Positions 29,957 to 41,474 of a stretch of DNA of 64,000 bases are shown here, piece after piece; within the stretch, counting starts at the first letter, position 1, and the number at the start of each line of letters is the position of its first letter. The position numbers and the translations under genes were made by a program. The DNA lies in contig NZ_BPQP01000038.1 in the NCBI RefSeq assembly GCF_022179305.1, forward strand, positions 1-64,000, given 5' to 3'. The stretch comes from Methylobacterium iners. GTDB taxonomy: Bacteria; Pseudomonadota; Alphaproteobacteria; Rhizobiales; Beijerinckiaceae. The notes under the pieces were generated by a model. It saw only the letters and a list, made by a program, of their open reading frames with translations. It made no database searches and was not told the DNA's origin.

Positions 29957-31824
29957 TCAGATCCGCGGATCCTGGGCGATCAGCCGCGACACCTTCGCCG
30001 CGAGATCGGCCGACTCGAACGGCTTGGCCAGCACCGGCAGGCCGTCGGGGATCGGGATGGCCTCGGCGTGGCCGGTGAGGATGAGCACGGGCAGGCCGGT
30101 CCAGCGCCCGCGGACCGCCTCCGCGAGCTCGACGCCGGTCATCCCCGGCATCGCCAGATCGGCGACGACGAGGTCGAAGCGACGCCCCTCCAGGAGCGAG
30201 AGCGCTCCGGGCCCATCCGGGGCCTCGGTCGTCCGGTAACCGAATCCGCTCAGGAACGAGGCGGTGACGTGCCGGACCCCGGGATCGTCGTCGACCACGA
30301 GGATCTCGGCGTTCTCCCCTGGAGCGACCGCTTCCGCCTTGTCCTTCGGCGCCTCGGCCACCGCCGCGGCGCAGCGGGGCAGGAACAGCTCGACCGTGGT
30401 GCCCTGTCCGACCTCGCTCGCGATGCGCAGCCGCCCCTTCGATTGCTGCGCGAGGCCGAACACCATGGCGAGGCCGAGGCCGGTGCCCTGGCCCAGCGAC
30501 TTCGTGGTGAAGAAGGGCTCCACCACGCGCTGCAGAAGCTCCGGCGGGATGCCGACCCCCGTGTCGGACACGGTGATGACGACGTACTCACCCGCCGACA
30601 GATCGGAGTCGTCGGCCACGGCCTCGATCCGCGTCGCCAGGGTGATGGCGCCGCCGTCGGGCATCGCGTCGCGGGCGTTGATGCAGAGATTGAGGATCGC
30701 GAGTTCGAGCTCATCGGGGTCGACGAGGGCCGCGGGACCTGTCGGATCGAGGGTATGGGCGACCGAGACGAGGCCGCCGAGGCTGCCGCCGATGAGCTCC
30801 CCCATGCCGGCGATCAGCCCGTTCACGTCGACGGCACGCGAGCGCAGGTCGCGGGCGCGGCTGAAGCTGAGGAGACGCTTGGTCAGCGAGGCGCCGCGCC
30901 GGGCTGCCTGGGCGGCGTTGTCGACGAGCCTCACGACGCGCGGCTGCTCGGCGACCTTGGGCGCGACGAGTTCGAGGTTGCCGAGGATCGCAGTGAGGAG
31001 ATTGTTGAAATCGTGCGCGATGCCTCCGGCCAGCGTGCCGAGGGCCTGCATCTTGTCGGATTGGCGCAGGCGCGCCTCCAGGGCCTTCTGCTCCGTGATG
31101 TCCCGCTCGATGACCGCCAGATGGGTGATCTCGCCCGATCCGCCCTGGATCGGCACGCGCACGACGTGGCTCCAGCGCTCGGCGCCGGGATTGCCCAGCG
31201 CGGCGACGGTGTCGGACGGCGTGCCCGAGGCGCGGACCGCCGCCTCGGCCTCCAGGTTCGTCGCGGCCTGCGCGCCGACGAGCTCCTCCTCCGTCCGTCC
31301 CAGGCATTCCGGAACCGTGAGGCCGAGGCGGCCCGCTTTCCGCGCGTTGAGGCGAAGGAAGCGTCCCTCCGCGTCCTTGAAGGCGATGGCGTCCTCGGCA
31401 TGGTCGAGGAGGCCCATCAGGAGCGCGCGCTCGGTCGCGAGGTCACGCCCGAGGCGGTGACGCTCGAAGGCGTTGCGCACCGTGCTGCGCAGGAGGCTCG
31501 CATCCCAGGGCTTGGTGACGTAGCCGGTGATGCCGCCGCGGTTGAGCGCCGCGATCACGGCGCTGATGTCGGCGTAGCCCGTGAGCAGAATCGCCCGGGC
31601 ATCGTGGAAGGCGCGCGCCTCGGCGAGCAGCGCGTCGCCGGTCATGCCCGGCATGCGCTGGTCGGAGACGATGACCGCGATGTCGGGCTCGGACCTCAGG
31701 ATGGCCAGGGCCTCGGCCGGCTTCGTCGTGGCGAGGACGCGGTACTCATCCTCGAAGAGGTCTTCGAGGGCGATGAGGATGTCCGGCTCGTCGTCGACGG
31801 CCAGGATGGTGCCTCTGGCCATGC

Positions 31825-31828
<4 letters not shown>
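29957..31828 (-). CDS. Hybrid histidine kinase REC-PAS-HisKA-HATPase-REC, last gene of the chemosensory operon
   Basis: Cytosolic kinase of 623 residues. The N-terminal receiver (acceptor Asp56 in 'VSDQRMPGMTG') resembles those of RpfG/HupR proteins. It is followed by a PAS fold (about 135-250), HisKA with 'LGTLAGGIAHDFNNLLTAILGN', HATPase_c ('NLCINARDAMPDGG', 'DTGVGIPPE', 'GTGLGLAMVFG') and a C-terminal receiver ('LVVADLAMPGMTG'). Its start overlaps the preceding gene's stop (ATGA). It probably takes phosphoryl groups from CheA through the first receiver and relays or terminates the signal. The downstream target is not in the window. Confidence 0.94.
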
Positions 31829-33554
<1,726 letters not shown>

Positions 33555-33558
<4 letters not shown>

Positions 33559-34649
33559 CCCGCCTGCTCCGGGGCCGCGATACGTTCGAGCTGCGCCGCG
33601 ATCCTGTCGAGGGGCAGCACGCTGCCCGCGGCCGACAGGCGAATCGCGGCCGCCGGCATCCCGAAGACGACGGCCGTGCTCTCGTCCTCCGCGATCGTCA
33701 CCGCGCCGGCCCGGCGCATCTCGAGGAGGCCTGCCGCGCCGTCCTCTCCCATCCCGGTGAGCAGGACCCCGACGCCGCCCCCGCCGGCCTGCCGGGCGAG
33801 CGAGCTGAACAGGACGGTCGCCGCCGGCCGCTGCCCGCCGACGGGCGGGGCATCGCTGACGCGCAGGATGCCGCCCGCGCCCAGTTCGAGGTGCCTGTCG
33901 CCCGGCGCAACGTAGACCCGACCCGCTTCCGCGAGCTCGCCCGCTCGCGCCAGCGCCACCGGCAGGGTCACGACCCCGTTCAGCCAGGAGGCGAAACCCT
34001 CCATGAAGGCGGCGCCCATGTGCTGCACGACGAGGATCGGCAGGGGAAAATCCGCCGGCAGACCGCCGATGACGCGCGCCAGCGCCGGCGGGCCGCCCGT
34101 CGAGGCGGCGACCGCGAGGAATTTGGGGGCCGCGCCTCCCACCGTCGGCAAACCCGTGCGCGGGGGAAGGAACGCGGATCGCTCGGACCAGGAGGTCCCG
34201 ATCGGCCGCCGCCGGATCACGGGCACCTCGGCCATGATGCGAAGCTGCGTGCAGATCTCGCTCGCGATTCCCTCGTAGCCGGCATGGGTCGTCGCCACGG
34301 GCTTCTCGACCACCGACAGCGCGCCCGCCCGCAGCGCGTTCATCGAGATCTTGAGGGAGGAATCCTCCACCGAATCGGCGATCACCACGATGGGCGTCGG
34401 CCTGTCGGCCATGATCCGGCGCGTCGTCTCCAGCCCGTCGATGCCGGGCAGCCGGATGTCCATGGAGATGACGTCGGGCGCAGCTGTGGCCAGCGCCGCC
34501 AGCGCCTCCTCCCCGGAGCCGACCGCGGCGACCAGTTCGAGCCGGGGGTCGCGGGACACGATGTGGGTCAGGAGGTGGCGCACGACGAGGGAATCCTCGA
34601 CGAGCATCACCCTGACCCTCTTCGCCCCCGTGCCTGCGGTCTCGCTCAA
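33555..34649 (-). CDS. CheB-type receptor methylesterase with receiver domain (WspF-like)
   Basis: A protein of 364 residues. The N-terminal receiver ('RVMLVEDSLVVRHLL', acceptor in 'VISMDIRLPGIDGLE') controls a C-terminal methylesterase with catalytic Ser in 'VAASTGGPPAL', His in 'VVQHMGAAFMEGFASWL' and Asp in 'GMGEDGAAGLLEMRRAGA'. It removes receptor methyl groups added by the CheR of the same operon. ATGA overlap with cheA. The neighbouring MCP and CheR-TPR genes make it the WspF counterpart. Confidence 0.96.
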
Positions 34650-36853
34650 AGCAATTGTCCGATGGTGTCGAGGAGTTGGCGCTGATCGAAGGTCTGCTTG
34701 GTCAGGTAGGCATCCGCGCCGAGGGCGAGGCCGCGCGCGACGTCCTCGGCGTCGCCCCGCGAGGTCATCAGGATCACGGGCAGCCGCGCGAAGGCCGCCT
34801 CGGCCCGCAGGGCCTCGACGAGGCCGAACCCGTCAAGGCGCGGCATCTCGACGTCGGCCACCACGAGGTCAACAGGCTCGATCCCGGCGCGCAGGCGGTC
34901 GAGGGCATCCTGGCCGTCGACGCAGACGACGACACGGTAGCCCGCGGCCTCCAAGATCCCCTTCTCCAAGGTCCGCGTGGTGATGGAATCGTCAACGACG
35001 AGAATCGTCGAACGTCGCGCCGGCGCGGTCGTTCCCCAGGTTTCACTGCGTAGCTCCGCCGCGGGAGCCGCGCCCTCGGCCGCGCGCTCGATGACGCCGT
35101 CCGGATCGAGGACGAGGCAGGGCGTGTCCTCGCCCAGGATCACCGTCCCGGCGATCAGGCGAGGATCGGCGCCGATCGGCGGCGGCGGGAGCACGAGGAG
35201 GGTGTGCACGTCCTGCAACCGGTCGACGGCGAGCACGCAGCGCCGCCCGCCCGCCCGCACCAGCACGCCGACCACGATGCCGTCGGTGGCGGGCACGCTC
35301 GCCCCGTCTCTCCCGATCAGATGGCCGAGTTCGATGACGGGAAGCGTTTCGGTTGCCTCGCCCGTGGCGCCCAGCCGGACGACGCGCCGTCCCATCACGA
35401 CCTCGACGTCCGCTTCCCGGAGCCGCAACAGGCGTTCGGCGGCGCCGCTCGGGAGGGCGTAGGTCGCGGCTCCGGCCTCGACGAGGAGCATGCTGCGGCG
35501 GGCCGCCGAGAGCGGCAGGATCATCTCCAGGGAGGTGCCCCAGGGTTGGCGCGGTGCGAGCCGGACGCTGCCGCCGAGCTTCCGCACGGCCTCCGCGACG
35601 ACGGCCAGGCCGATGCCGCGGCCGGACAGGGTGTCGATCGTCGGCGCGGTCGAGAAGCCGGGCTCGAAGACGAGGGCGAGCAGGCGCTCGGAATCGGTTG
35701 CTTCGCCCGGGGCGAGGAGGTTGCGGCGGCGCGCCGAGGCCTCGATGGCGGCGAGGTCCGGCCCCCGGCCGTCGTCCTGCACGGTGAGCCTCAATCGTCC
35801 GCCCCGGACCGCGACGTCGAGGCTGATCGACAGGGCGGGGGGCTTGCCCTGACGGCGGCGTGACTCGGGCGGCTCGGCCCCGTGGCTGAGGGCGTTGCGC
35901 AGCGCGTGCAGGACGGGGTCCTTGAGGACCTGAAGGGTGCCGCGATCGACGGGCAGATCGAGGCCGCGAAGGGCGATATCGATCTCCCGGCCCTCGTCGC
36001 GCGCCATCTCGCGCAAGGCTCTGGCGAAGCCGCCGAACGCCGTCTCGACCGGAACGAGGGCCAGCCGCTCGGCCTCGCCGCGAACCCGCGAGACGGCCCC
36101 ATCGATGGCCGCAGCCGTCCCGGCACGGGTCCGCGCCAGTTCGACGGCGTCCCGCGCGAGGGCGAGCAGGCCCGTCTCGAACGCGCGCAGGTCTGCGCTC
36201 GTCACGGCCTTGGGCTGGCGCTTGCCCGTCTGCCCGCCGTTATCTCCGCGCAGGCGCTCCACGCTCCGGGCGAGGTCGCGGGCGCTCGCAGAGATCCGGG
36301 CGAGGCCCTCGGCGACGGTGCTCTCACCGCCGAGGGCGCTCGCCAACTCGTGCGTCGCGCGGGTGAGCGCCTCGACGGCGTCGGCCGGTACCCGAAGGAG
36401 CTGGGAAGCCTCGGGCGGAGGCTCGGGCTGGGGGGGCGCTGCGTCCCCCGGGCGATCCCTCTGCACCGGCGCAGGGGCGCTCCGCTGCGCCGCGCCGCCA
36501 TCGCGGTCATCGAGGCTCGCCAGGGCATCCTCCGTCTCGTCCCCGGACGCGCCGCCGGAGGCGTGGGTCTCGATCCGATCGAGAGCGAGGTGGACGGCCG
36601 CCGTGGTCTCGCGGTCGAGGGCCGCCGTGCCGCTCGCGATCCGCTCGAACAGCGATTCCAGCCGGTGGGCGATCGCCTCGATCCGCGGCAGGTCGACCGC
36701 CCGGGCCGCGCCCTTGAGGCTGTGCGCCCGGCGGAAGATGTCTCCCCAATCCGGCGGACGGCCCTCGCCGCCGGCGAGCGCGGCGCGGATCGCATCGACG
36801 TGCTCGCGGTATTCGATCGCGAAGGCGGCGAGGAGCTGCTGGCGAATATCCAC
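34646..36853 (-). CDS. Hybrid CheA kinase with C-terminal receiver (WspE-like)
   Basis: A protein of 735 residues. The Hpt domain has His44 in 'RRAHSLKGAARAV'. A proline-rich linker (about 115-160), a dimerisation helix pair, HATPase_c ('VLHALRNALSHGAEPPE', 'DDGRGPD', 'GRGIGLAVV'), a CheW-like regulatory domain (about 440-590) and a receiver ('ILVVDDSITTRTLEKG', acceptor in 'LVVADVEMPRLDGFG') follow. CheA-REC fusions are typical of Wsp, Pil-Chp and other alternative-function systems rather than plain chemotaxis. It phosphorylates its own receiver, CheB and probably the two downstream kinases. Confidence 0.96.
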   Translation of the reverse strand: MDIRQQLLAAFAIEYREHVDAIRAALAGGEGRPPDWGDIFRRAHSLKGAARAVDLPRIEAIAHRLESLFERIASGTAALDRETTAAVHLALDRIETHASGGASGDETEDALASLDDRDGGAAQRSAPAPVQRDRPGDAAPPQPEPPPEASQLLRVPADAVEALTRATHELASALGGESTVAEGLARISASARDLARSVERLRGDNGGQTGKRQPKAVTSADLRAFETGLLALARDAVELARTRAGTAAAIDGAVSRVRGEAERLALVPVETAFGGFARALREMARDEGREIDIALRGLDLPVDRGTLQVLKDPVLHALRNALSHGAEPPESRRRQGKPPALSISLDVAVRGGRLRLTVQDDGRGPDLAAIEASARRRNLLAPGEATDSERLLALVFEPGFSTAPTIDTLSGRGIGLAVVAEAVRKLGGSVRLAPRQPWGTSLEMILPLSAARRSMLLVEAGAATYALPSGAAERLLRLREADVEVVMGRRVVRLGATGEATETLPVIELGHLIGRDGASVPATDGIVVGVLVRAGGRRCVLAVDRLQDVHTLLVLPPPPIGADPRLIAGTVILGEDTPCLVLDPDGVIERAAEGAAPAAELRSETWGTTAPARRSTILVVDDSITTRTLEKGILEAAGYRVVVCVDGQDALDRLRAGIEPVDLVVADVEMPRLDGFGLVEALRAEAAFARLPVILMTSRGDAEDVARGLALGADAYLTKQTFDQRQLLDTIGQLL

Positions 36854-36878
36854 CGTCTCGGACCGCCCCGACCCCGGC

Positions 36879-38549
36879 TCAGTACCGGTACCGTTCGGAG
36901 AGCGTCGTCATGGTCTGGGCGAGCTCGGTGAGGTTGGCGGAGGCCGTCTCGACCTCGCGGGTGCCGGCCGCCGTCTGCTGGCTCGCCTGCCGGATGTTCT
37001 GGAGGGCGCCCATGACCTGCTCGATGCCGAGCTGCTGCTGGTTCGTCGAGGCCACGATCTGCTGGAAGGTGTGGACGCTCTCTTCGGCGCGGGCGGAGGT
37101 CTCCTCGATGGTGCGCTGCGCCGTGTCGATGCGCGCCTTGCCGACCGTCGTGCGCTTGACCGCCTCCTCGGTGAGCATGACGGAAGTGTTGATGCCCCGC
37201 TGGATCTCGGAGAGGATCGTCCGGACCTGCGCGGTCGCCCCCTTGGCCTGGTCGGCGAGCAGCTTCATCTCCGAGGCGACCACGGCGAAGCTGCGGCCGC
37301 TCTCGCCCGCCGCGGCCGCCTCGATCGCGGCGTTGAGGGCGAGGAGGTGCGTGCGCTCCGAGATGTCGTTGACGGTGGTGATGATCTCGCCGATCGTCTG
37401 GGTCTTCTCGCTCAAGCTGACGATGTTGCCGGCCACCGCCTCCGCCTGCTCGCGGATCGCGTCCATCGCCTTGGCGCTGTCCGTCGTCGCGCGCAGGCCC
37501 GAGCGCGAGGTCTGCGCCGTGTTCTGGGCCGTGGCGATCACCTCGGCCGCGCGCGCCCCGATCTGGGCGCCCGAATGCGTGATCTCGTCGACGGTCGCGG
37601 CCGTCTCCTGCACCGCGGCGAACTGCTCCTCGACGCTCGCCGCCTGCTGCTGCGCCGACGCGCGGATCTCCGCCGCCGCCGCAGTCATGTCGGCGGTCGC
37701 CGCGCGGTTGGTGCGGGCGAGGTCCGTGAGCCCCACGACCATGCCGTTCAGCGCCCGGGCGAGGCGTTCGATCTCGTCGCTGCCCCTGACCTCGAGCCTG
37801 CCGGTGAGGTCGCCTCCGCCCACGCGCTCGGCGAAGGCCATGACGCTCTCCAGCGGGCGCACGACCGCGCGGCTGATGATGTAGGTCACGAGGAGGGCGA
37901 GGATGACGCAGGCGGCGAGCGTCAGACCGATGGACAGGCGGGTCCGGTCGTACAGGTCGGTGATGCTGCGCTGGCCGGCGATCACGCTCTGGTCGAGGAC
38001 GTTGCGCACGTTCGCGACGGACTTGATGAAGGTAGCCTGCCGGCCGTTCAGCTCGGCACTGCGCGCCTCGACCCCGGCCATGTCGTTGGCGGTGATCAGG
38101 GCGAAGAGACCCTCGGCCCGCGGTCGCAACTCCCGGAACAGACCGGCGCTCTCGTTTCCGGCGTCCGAGAGCTGCTTCCAGATCGCCGCCCGCTCGGGAA
38201 GCCTCGAGCTGGTGCGGTAGGAATCGGCCGACCGGGTCAGGTCGCCGAGCAGGTTCTCGATGTCGCCCGCGGTGCGGGTCCAGGCCGGCAGGATGTCCTC
38301 CGGGCGGCCCCCCTGACCCGATTTCGAGAGGTACGCGATGACCGCGTCGCGGCGGAGCATGCCCAGCTCGCGCGACTTGTTGGCGAGGTCGTCGAGCAGC
38401 CGCGCCATCGCGATGTCGCGCCCGACGATGGCATCCGTGGTGTCGCGCACCGCGCCGACCTGACCGAGCGCGTAGACGCCCAAAGCCACGAGCACGACGA
38501 CGACGGCACTGAAACCGAGGAGGATGCGCTTTCCGATCGAGTTGGCCAC
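36879..38549 (-). CDS. Methyl-accepting chemotaxis protein (WspA-like)
   Basis: Membrane receptor of 556 residues. TM1 ('ILLGFSAVVVVLVALGVYALG') is followed by a periplasmic helical sensor of about 160 residues of four-helix-bundle type, TM2 ('LSIGLTLAACVILALLVTYI'), HAMP, and a signalling domain with hairpin tip 'ERTHLLALNAAIEAAAAGESGRSFAVVASEM'. It ends 'LSERYRY' without the NWxxF tether for CheR/CheB. It would form a receptor array with the two CheW proteins and CheA encoded alongside. The start ATG 38549 is well placed before TM1. Confidence 0.96.
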   Translation of the reverse strand: MANSIGKRILLGFSAVVVVLVALGVYALGQVGAVRDTTDAIVGRDIAMARLLDDLANKSRELGMLRRDAVIAYLSKSGQGGRPEDILPAWTRTAGDIENLLGDLTRSADSYRTSSRLPERAAIWKQLSDAGNESAGLFRELRPRAEGLFALITANDMAGVEARSAELNGRQATFIKSVANVRNVLDQSVIAGQRSITDLYDRTRLSIGLTLAACVILALLVTYIISRAVVRPLESVMAFAERVGGGDLTGRLEVRGSDEIERLARALNGMVVGLTDLARTNRAATADMTAAAAEIRASAQQQAASVEEQFAAVQETAATVDEITHSGAQIGARAAEVIATAQNTAQTSRSGLRATTDSAKAMDAIREQAEAVAGNIVSLSEKTQTIGEIITTVNDISERTHLLALNAAIEAAAAGESGRSFAVVASEMKLLADQAKGATAQVRTILSEIQRGINTSVMLTEEAVKRTTVGKARIDTAQRTIEETSARAEESVHTFQQIVASTNQQQLGIEQVMGALQNIRQASQQTAAGTREVETASANLTELAQTMTTLSERYRY

Positions 38550-38606
38550 GGTGGCTTCGTGCTCCGGAAGCGGCCGATCCCGAGACCTGAGGTCCTCGGG
38601 CCGACC

Positions 38607-39182
38607 TCAGGGCAGGTAGCGCCGCAGGAGGCGCGGCAGGTCGATGACGACGAAGCCGCCCTCGGCAGCTCCCTCGGCTGCTGCATAGCTTGAAACCGCA
38701 TCAGCGCCCAGGCCCGGGGCCGCGTCGAGGTCGGCCGCGGCCTCGGGCTGCCCGCTGGCTCCAGCGGGAGCGGCGACGCGCCTCACGCCGTGCACGCGCT
38801 CGACGGCCAGCGCGATCGCCGGACCCGCGCCGCGCAGGATCAGGAAATGCCCTCGGCCCTCGCGCGTCCCCTCGGTCCGCGGCCGGCCGAGCGCGGCGGC
38901 GAGGTCGAGGACGCTCACGACGCGGCCGGATCGCGCCGCGAGGCCGATCAGCGCCGGCGGCGCGCCGGGCACCGGGGTGCAGGCCCGCGCGGGCATGACA
39001 TGCGCCACGGCCTCCACGGCAAGGCCGTAGCGGTCGTGTCCGCAGGTGCAGACGAGGTAGGAACGCAGCGCCGCCGCCTGCTCGGCGGCGGTGCCCCGCC
39101 GGGCGAGGGCCGCCGAGCGTGCGTCGAGCAGGGCCTGCCTGCCCGCGTCGTCGAGGCCGAGCGCGTCGTGCCCGAGGCTCAA
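38607..39182 (-). CDS. CheW-like coupling protein (second copy, WspD-like)
   Basis: A protein of 191 residues linking receptor to CheA. The ATG overlapping the cheR stop runs at once into a stop (ATG ATT TGA); the usable start is TTG 39182, one base after the cheR TGA. The N-terminal 40 residues contain a short helix ('DDAGRQALLDARSAALARRG') seen in WspD-type proteins. The CheW fold follows: 'YLVCTCGHDRYGLAVEAVAHVMP', 'PPALIGLAARSGRVVSVLDLAAALG' and 'ALAVERVHGVRRV'. Alternative starts upstream lie inside cheR. Confidence 0.9.
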   Translation of the reverse strand: MSLGHDALGLDDAGRQALLDARSAALARRGTAAEQAAALRSYLVCTCGHDRYGLAVEAVAHVMPARACTPVPGAPPALIGLAARSGRVVSVLDLAAALGRPRTEGTREGRGHFLILRGAGPAIALAVERVHGVRRVAAPAGASGQPEAAADLDAAPGLGADAVSSYAAAEGAAEGGFVVIDLPRLLRRYLP

Positions 39183-39183
39183 A

Positions 39184-40599
39184 TCATGCCCTCCGTCGTG
39201 TCGGCCGCGCCAGCGCCGCGCCTTCCGCGAGCTGCCGGGCGCTGGCGCCGCCGCCCTCCGCGACCGGCGCATCGGGCGGAAGGGCTTGGCTCAGCCTGAC
39301 CGCGTTGTCGAGAGCGCGGCCTGCCTCGGCCTCCCGTCCTTCGGCGGCGAGCAGCAGGCCGAGCTGGTAATGGGCCATGACGAAGCTGCGATCGAGGTAG
39401 ATCGCGCCGCGGAACGCCCGCTCCGCCTCCGCCTCGCGGCCGAGGGCGCGGGCCAGGAGCCCCTCATAGTAGTGCAGCACCGCATCCGTCGGCGCCGCGA
39501 TCAAGGCGGCGCGCACGGCCCGCCACGCCTCGGCCGTGTCGCCGGAATCGGCCAGCGCGCGGACCCGGGCGCGCAGGTCGTCCGGGGGCGGCGAGGGAGG
39601 CGCCGGCGACGGAACCGGCGGAGGCGGGGCGGACGGCAGCGCCTCCGGGCGGTGCACCGCAGGCGGGAGGGCGGGCGGCGGAGGAACTGGCGCCGGCGGC
39701 GGCGCTGCGCGCGGATCGTCGGGCCGTCGGTAGGCGACGGTGCCGGGCAGGTTGACGGGCAGGAGCCAACCCGCAAAGGCGGGATTGGGCTCGGCATGCC
39801 CGAGCAGGAGCCAGCCGTCGGGCGCCAGGCGCCGGCCGAGGCCGCGCACGATGCCGAGCACCGCCTCCTCCCTGAAGTAGATGAGCACGTTCCGGCAGAG
39901 GATGAGGTCGAAGCCCGTAGCCGGCGCCGGGATGCTGCCGTCGAGGAGACCCATCAGGTTCTGGCGCTCGAAGCGCACCATCCTGCGGAACTCGGGCTTG
40001 AGCGTGTAGGACCCGTCCCGGGTCGAGCCGGCCGTGCCGGGGCCGGCGAGGAAGTAGCGCGCGCGATCCTCGGCGGGCGTGGTGCGCAGCGCCCAGCGGC
40101 CGAACTCCGCGGCGCGGGCCACCTGCAGCGCCGGCGCGCTGATATCGGTGCCGGTGATCGCCACGCGCCATTCCGGCAGCGCGTCCCCGAGCAGGCTGTG
40201 GACCAGGATGGCGATGGAGTAGGGCTCGGCGCCCGTCGAACAGCCGGCGCTCCAGATCCGCAGGCAGCGCTCGGTCTGCCGCGCCGCGATCAGCCCCGGC
40301 AGGATCGTGTCGCGCAGCGCCGTGAACTGCTCGGCGTAGCGGAAGAAGAAGGTTTCGCCGATGGTGATCTCGGCCTCGAGCGCCTCCCATTCCGCCGCGC
40401 CCTCCTCGGCCCGGTCGAGGAGGGCGCGATAGGCCTCGGAACCCGCCGAGCCGCAAGCCCTGAAGCGCTTCCGGAGGCGGTCGTAGAGCAGGTCGTCCTT
40501 GTCGTCGTAGTAGTGCTGGCCGGTCCGGGCGATCACCTGGGCCTTGAGCGCCGGATAGCCGGGGTCCGACGCCGGGCCGGGCGGAGCCGGACGCTTCAT
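39184..40599 (-). CDS. CheR methyltransferase with C-terminal TPR (WspC-like)
   Basis: A protein of 471 residues. The N-terminal CheR domain (about 15-290) has 'ITIGETFFFRYAEQFTALRDTILP', the SAM motif 'IWSAGCSTGAEPYSIAI', 'ITGTDISAPALQVAR' and 'DLILCRNVLIYF'. A long proline-rich linker (about 295-345) leads to TPR-like repeats (about 348-440, 'AVLHYYEGLLARALGREAEAERAFRGAIYLDRSFVMAHYQLGLLLA'). WspC and FrzF share this CheR-TPR form, where the TPR controls receptor choice, which fits an MCP with no tether peptide. It methylates the operon's MCP with S-adenosylmethionine. Confidence 0.96.
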   Translation of the reverse strand: MKRPAPPGPASDPGYPALKAQVIARTGQHYYDDKDDLLYDRLRKRFRACGSAGSEAYRALLDRAEEGAAEWEALEAEITIGETFFFRYAEQFTALRDTILPGLIAARQTERCLRIWSAGCSTGAEPYSIAILVHSLLGDALPEWRVAITGTDISAPALQVARAAEFGRWALRTTPAEDRARYFLAGPGTAGSTRDGSYTLKPEFRRMVRFERQNLMGLLDGSIPAPATGFDLILCRNVLIYFREEAVLGIVRGLGRRLAPDGWLLLGHAEPNPAFAGWLLPVNLPGTVAYRRPDDPRAAPPPAPVPPPPALPPAVHRPEALPSAPPPPVPSPAPPSPPPDDLRARVRALADSGDTAEAWRAVRAALIAAPTDAVLHYYEGLLARALGREAEAERAFRGAIYLDRSFVMAHYQLGLLLAAEGREAEAGRALDNAVRLSQALPPDAPVAEGGGASARQLAEGAALARPTRRRA

Positions 40600-40628
40600 G
40601 GGTCGGACCGGGGCGGGTGCGGCATGCC

Positions 40629-41189
40629 TCAGGCCGAGCGCGCGTCGCCGAGGGCGGCGAGCCGGTCCTGCGCCGCCCGGGTCAGCACCGCGAGCCGCTC
40701 GCGCTCGACCTGCGTCAGGAGGCGGTCGGCCGCGAGGACGTGGACGAGGCGCTCGCGCGCCGTGAGCTCGGCCGCGACGCAGCCGTTGAGCGTCTGGTCA
40801 TCGGCGATGGGCTTGCGATGGGCATCCTCGACCGTCACGAGGTCCACGACGCGGTCCACGAGATAGGCCGTCCCGCCGCCGGTCGCGACGACGACGTGCC
40901 GGTAGGGATCGCGGATGGCCTCGGCCGCTGCGGCGTCGCGCAGGCCGAGCAACCGCGCGAGATCCACGACGGGCAGGGGCGCGCCGCCGAGATTGAGGAA
41001 CCCGGCGAGCAGGTTCCCCGCGGCGGGCGGCCGATCGAGGTTGGGCAGCGGCAGGATCTCGCGCACCTCGGCGCGGGGCAGCGCGCAGGCGACGCCCGCC
41101 ACGTCGAGGAGAAGGTAGGCGGTGGTGGAAGGCTGGGCCAGCGCTGGGGCTCCCCTCGCGGATCGCGACGCGCCCTCAGATAAGACCAC
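40629..41189 (-). CDS. CheW-like coupling protein (first gene of the chemosensory operon, WspB-like)
   Basis: A protein of 186 residues from GTG 41189. The open frame continues upstream into the ilvB leader region but without CheW homology. The CheW core is clear: 'YLLLDVAGVACALPRAEVREILPLP', 'LLAGFLNLGGAPLPVVDLARLLGL' and 'YLVDRVVDLVTVED'. The C-terminus carries an extra helix of about 45 residues ('LLTQVERERLAVLTRAAQDRLAAL'). It opens the minus-strand operon, divergent from the ilvB control region. Confidence 0.9.
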   Translation of the reverse strand: MVLSEGASRSARGAPALAQPSTTAYLLLDVAGVACALPRAEVREILPLPNLDRPPAAGNLLAGFLNLGGAPLPVVDLARLLGLRDAAAAEAIRDPYRHVVVATGGGTAYLVDRVVDLVTVEDAHRKPIADDQTLNGCVAAELTARERLVHVLAADRLLTQVERERLAVLTRAAQDRLAALGDARSA

Positions 41190-41229
41190 GCCGTGAGGAA
41201 GGGCAAATGCCGGGGGGCAGCGGCTGCCG

Positions 41230-41258
41230 TTGACCCGCCAGGGGCGCTCCGCTATCAC
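41230..41258 (+). promoter_or_regulatory. Sigma70-type promoter of ilvB
   Basis: TTGACC at 41230-41235 and TATCAC at 41253-41258 are spaced by exactly 17 bases. Transcription would begin near 41265 and produce a leader of about 210 bases that contains the leader peptide and terminator described next. Confidence 0.6.
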
Positions 41259-41316
41259 ACCCGACACGATGTTCGATTCGCCAAGTCCGGCGAAGCCATC
41301 GTCGAAGCGGCGATCG

Positions 41317-41367
41317 ATGCATACCATCCTTATCGTAGCGGAAGCGTCACCGACGGAGCGGACCTGA
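41317..41367 (+). CDS. ilvB leader peptide (attenuation)
   Basis: A 16-residue reading frame, MHTILIVAEASPTERT, places Ile-Leu-Ile-Val codons in a row just ahead of a hairpin region and a terminator, as in ilv attenuators. Ribosome stalling when charged Ile/Leu/Val tRNAs are short should favour read-through into ilvB. A stem GCGGACC / GGTCCGC around the peptide stop is a likely pause or anti-antiterminator helix. The Shine-Dalgarno is weak (GAAGCGG). Confidence 0.8.
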   Translation: MHTILIVAEASPTERT

Positions 41368-41401
41368 GATAAGGGTCCGCGATCCGGGTGGTGGCGCATG
41401 C

Positions 41402-41425
41402 AGGGTCCCTCGGGGCCCTTTTTTT
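41402..41425 (+). terminator. ilvB attenuator terminator
   Basis: AGGGTCC / GGGCCCT stem (one T-G pair), tetraloop-sized turn and seven Ts, located 35 bases after the leader-peptide stop and 50 bases before ilvB. A terminator inside the leader of a biosynthetic operon, downstream of an Ile/Leu/Val peptide, indicates transcription attenuation. Confidence 0.82.
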
Positions 41426-41474
41426 ATTGCCCGCGGCCGAGACGATGGTTCGAAAAGGTTCGAGGAGTGAGACG

